From Nitrospirota bacterium (GTDB lineage: Bacteria > Nitrospirota > Nitrospiria > Nitrospirales > UBA8639): a stretch of 7,093 nt of DNA. Of this stretch, positions 5,815 to 7,093 are shown piece by piece. Below the pieces are notes generated by a model. That model was given only the letters and a program-made list of their open reading frames with translations, was not told the DNA's origin and searched no databases. Position numbers and translations under genes: made by a program. Where the stretch lies: positions 1 through 7,093 of the forward strand of contig QIDY01000410.1 in NCBI GenBank assembly GCA_003228495.1, in the 5' to 3' direction. The stretch's first letter is position 1, and the number at the start of each line of letters is the position of its first letter.

Positions 5815-6924
5815 TTATGTTGACCTGGATACGTCTCCAGCAAAAAACTGCCCAAATCGATTGGCTAAAATTGAAGATAGATCGAACGCCTCTTGAGTCA
5901 CAAATCCTCGATATCGCTCAGAATGTTCACACACCAGATCTACCACACTGCAGATACCGGCTGCCGTCGTCACCTGAATGGCAGACCAAAGCTTCCCTGC
6001 GATCGTACGCGGGTAAATCTTCTTCACATAATTTTCCTCAAACAATTCACCATCACGCATACCCGTGACGGAAGTATAAATGATCACCACATCTTGCAGG
6101 GTCTTCGGCACCGCCTGTTCCAAAATTCGTTTCAGGGTTCCCCGATCATTGTTGAGTTTCAAATCATTCATCAGAAGATGAATCTTCTCGCAATGGCCTG
6201 GGTAGCGAAGGGTTTTATAGTTCATCGTGTTCACCTTCCCTGCAAAAGTATCCGCGAGTGTGCCCAATCCTCCCGAGGTGTTAAACGCTTCATACAGCAA
6301 TCCGTCGATCTCGATGGTTTCGTAACCCTCTAACGGACGCAAGGCCACTTCCTGGCCGTCTTCAATGCCATAACAAATATTCCCATATTCATTGATCAAT
6401 CCATCCGTCGACCAGGTTAATGAATATTTCAGAACATTACTGGGATTCACGGGTAGCGCGCCAACTCGCATTTTGACGATTTCCACGGAATCGAAATGAG
6501 TCATCAAATCATGTGCCACAATGCTAATAAACCCCGGCGCCAGCCCGCATTGCGGCACGAACGCTGAAGTGGCACCCTGACTCAAGGCTTGAATCTTTCT
6601 CGTCACTTCCACATCTTCGGTCAAATCAAAATAATGAGCGCCGATCTCACGAGCCAACTCTCCCACAAGTGCATTACAATAATAGGGAAGACTGGAAATA
6701 ATTCCCTCGGGCTTGGCAGCTTCAAGAAATTGGCGAAGGGCTATGGGATCCTGGACATCAACAAGCCCAACATGGAGTTGGTTATGAACAATTTCGTTTT
6801 TCAACCGAGTCACGACTTCTTGATCCACATCTCCCAAGGTAACCCCATAATCCCCGCTCTCGACTAATAATGTGGCAATCAATGACCCAATTTTTCCCCC
6901 GCCCAACACACACACGTTTTGCAT
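5815..6924 (-). CDS. Lysine 6-dehydrogenase / saccharopine dehydrogenase family oxidoreductase
   Basis: A complete 369-residue protein. It opens with a Rossmann fold: VCVLGGGKIG (Gly8, Gly10, Gly13) and an acidic residue at the end of strand two (Asp32), which points to NAD rather than NADP. Later family motifs are ISSLPYYCN (77-84), CGLAPGFISI (126-135), NTSGGLGTL (215-223) and NYKTLRYPGH (235-244), matching what I recall of Geobacillus L-lysine 6-dehydrogenase, which is about 385 residues. Lysine 6-dehydrogenase makes aminoadipate semialdehyde from lysine in one step. A saccharopine dehydrogenase would need a separate lysine-ketoglutarate reductase, and none is present here. With the ALDH7 gene 28 bases downstream, the one-step route is the simpler reading. 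The start has AAGAAAGG six bases upstream. It is the first gene of the leftward operon. The exact substrate is not proven by sequence, and related members act on other compounds. Confidence 0.8.
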   Translation of the reverse strand: MQNVCVLGGGKIGSLIATLLVESGDYGVTLGDVDQEVVTRLKNEIVHNQLHVGLVDVQDPIALRQFLEAAKPEGIISSLPYYCNALVGELAREIGAHYFDLTEDVEVTRKIQALSQGATSAFVPQCGLAPGFISIVAHDLMTHFDSVEIVKMRVGALPVNPSNVLKYSLTWSTDGLINEYGNICYGIEDGQEVALRPLEGYETIEIDGLLYEAFNTSGGLGTLADTFAGKVNTMNYKTLRYPGHCEKIHLLMNDLKLNNDRGTLKRILEQAVPKTLQDVVIIYTSVTGMRDGELFEENYVKKIYPRTIAGKLWSAIQVTTAAGICSVVDLVCEHSERYRGFVTQEAFDLSSILANRFGQFFAGDVSRST

Positions 6925-7093
6925 AACAAACCTTTCTTAAGAGTGGCTCTCTCTACTTATATTTTACTCCTTTTGGTAATCCTGGCTAGTCAAAAGTAAG
7001 CGGATCTAATTTCAATCAAGGGAATGTTCAAAAAGCATGCGCTCGCGGAGGCGTGGCGACAATCCTACAAGACATTTCAATCCCCTCGCCCTA
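6925..7093. other. Upstream region of the lysine operon; no gene seen
   Basis: On the minus strand AAGAAAGG (6931-6938) is the ribosome binding site of the dehydrogenase gene. TAAAAT (read from 6966 to 6961) is a possible -10 element. The nearest good -35 match, TTGACT, is 21 bases further upstream, which is too far for an ordinary promoter, so I do not call one. Bases 7020-7093 form no convincing open frame. GC-rich GCGCTCGCGGAGGCG (7039-7053) and a repeated ATTTCAATC (7009-7017 and 7074-7082) are present, without a clear repeat family. Confidence 0.4.

Noticed and set aside
5787..5855. Longer ALDH reading frame starting at 5855.
   Set aside because: It overlaps the dehydrogenase gene, and a good ribosome binding site precedes ATG5786, which gives the family's usual length.
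5173..6333. Open frames on the plus strand opposite the two dehydrogenase genes (for example 5173-5616 and 5893-6333).
   Set aside because: They lie antisense to strongly conserved enzymes, show no recognisable protein features and have no ribosome binding sites that I can see.
6961..6994. Promoter for the lysine operon with TTGACT and TAAAAT on the minus strand.
   Set aside because: The spacer is 21 bases, outside the usual 16-19, and no better -35 element is found for that -10.
7009..7093. Two copies of ATTTCAATC, 65 bases apart, with the second running into CCCTCGCCCTA at the window edge, reminiscent of a CRISPR repeat beginning with GTTTCAATC.
   Set aside because: The shared part is only nine bases and the flanks differ. 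There is no second full repeat or regular spacer. Sequence beyond 7093 would settle it: regular repeats of about 30-37 bases would support an array.

Overview
The window (about half G+C) looks like chromosomal DNA of a diderm (Gram-negative) bacterium. The reasons are two lipoprotein-type signal peptides, a radical SAM protein of the PA0069 type, and compact genes with Shine-Dalgarno sites. No ribosomal RNA or other phylogenetic marker is present. An environmental lineage such as Nitrospirota is only a weak guess from the 42-residue TPR style and the short intergenic repeats.

Left half, plus strand. Bases 1-600 hold the C-terminal part of a radical SAM protein whose start and iron-sulfur motif lie outside the window. 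A sigma70-like promoter (626-655) precedes a TPR lipoprotein (703-1962) with about nine kinesin-light-chain-type repeats. Its 3' end runs into short heptanucleotide repeats, and an inverted copy lies about 80 bases downstream. A second strong promoter-like element (2133-2161) precedes a two-gene unit of unknown function: a helical lipoprotein (2224-3075) and a small protein with a lysine-rich stretch followed by an Ala/Gly hydrophobic stretch (3091-3489). CTATC/GATAG hairpins lie on both sides of this pair. The stretch 3490-3639 separates it from the convergent genes on the right and has no gene or clear terminator.

Right half, minus strand. Three tightly spaced genes run leftward from 6924 to 3640: a lysine 6-dehydrogenase/saccharopine dehydrogenase-like enzyme, an ALDH7 (antiquitin)-type aminoadipate semialdehyde dehydrogenase, and a short two-module VOC-fold protein. 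Together they read as a lysine catabolic operon: L-lysine to 2-aminoadipate semialdehyde (in equilibrium with its cyclic piperideine form), then to 2-aminoadipate. The dehydrogenase and ALDH calls rest on clear motifs. The third gene is the most interesting one. It has a 2-His-1-Glu pattern and a tail like that of 4-hydroxyphenylpyruvate dioxygenase. By context it is a candidate for a later step, such as oxidation of 2-oxoadipate, which other bacteria assign to the much larger HglS (DUF1338) enzyme. That assignment is inference. No aminotransferase for 2-aminoadipate is visible here. The last 170 bases contain no gene.
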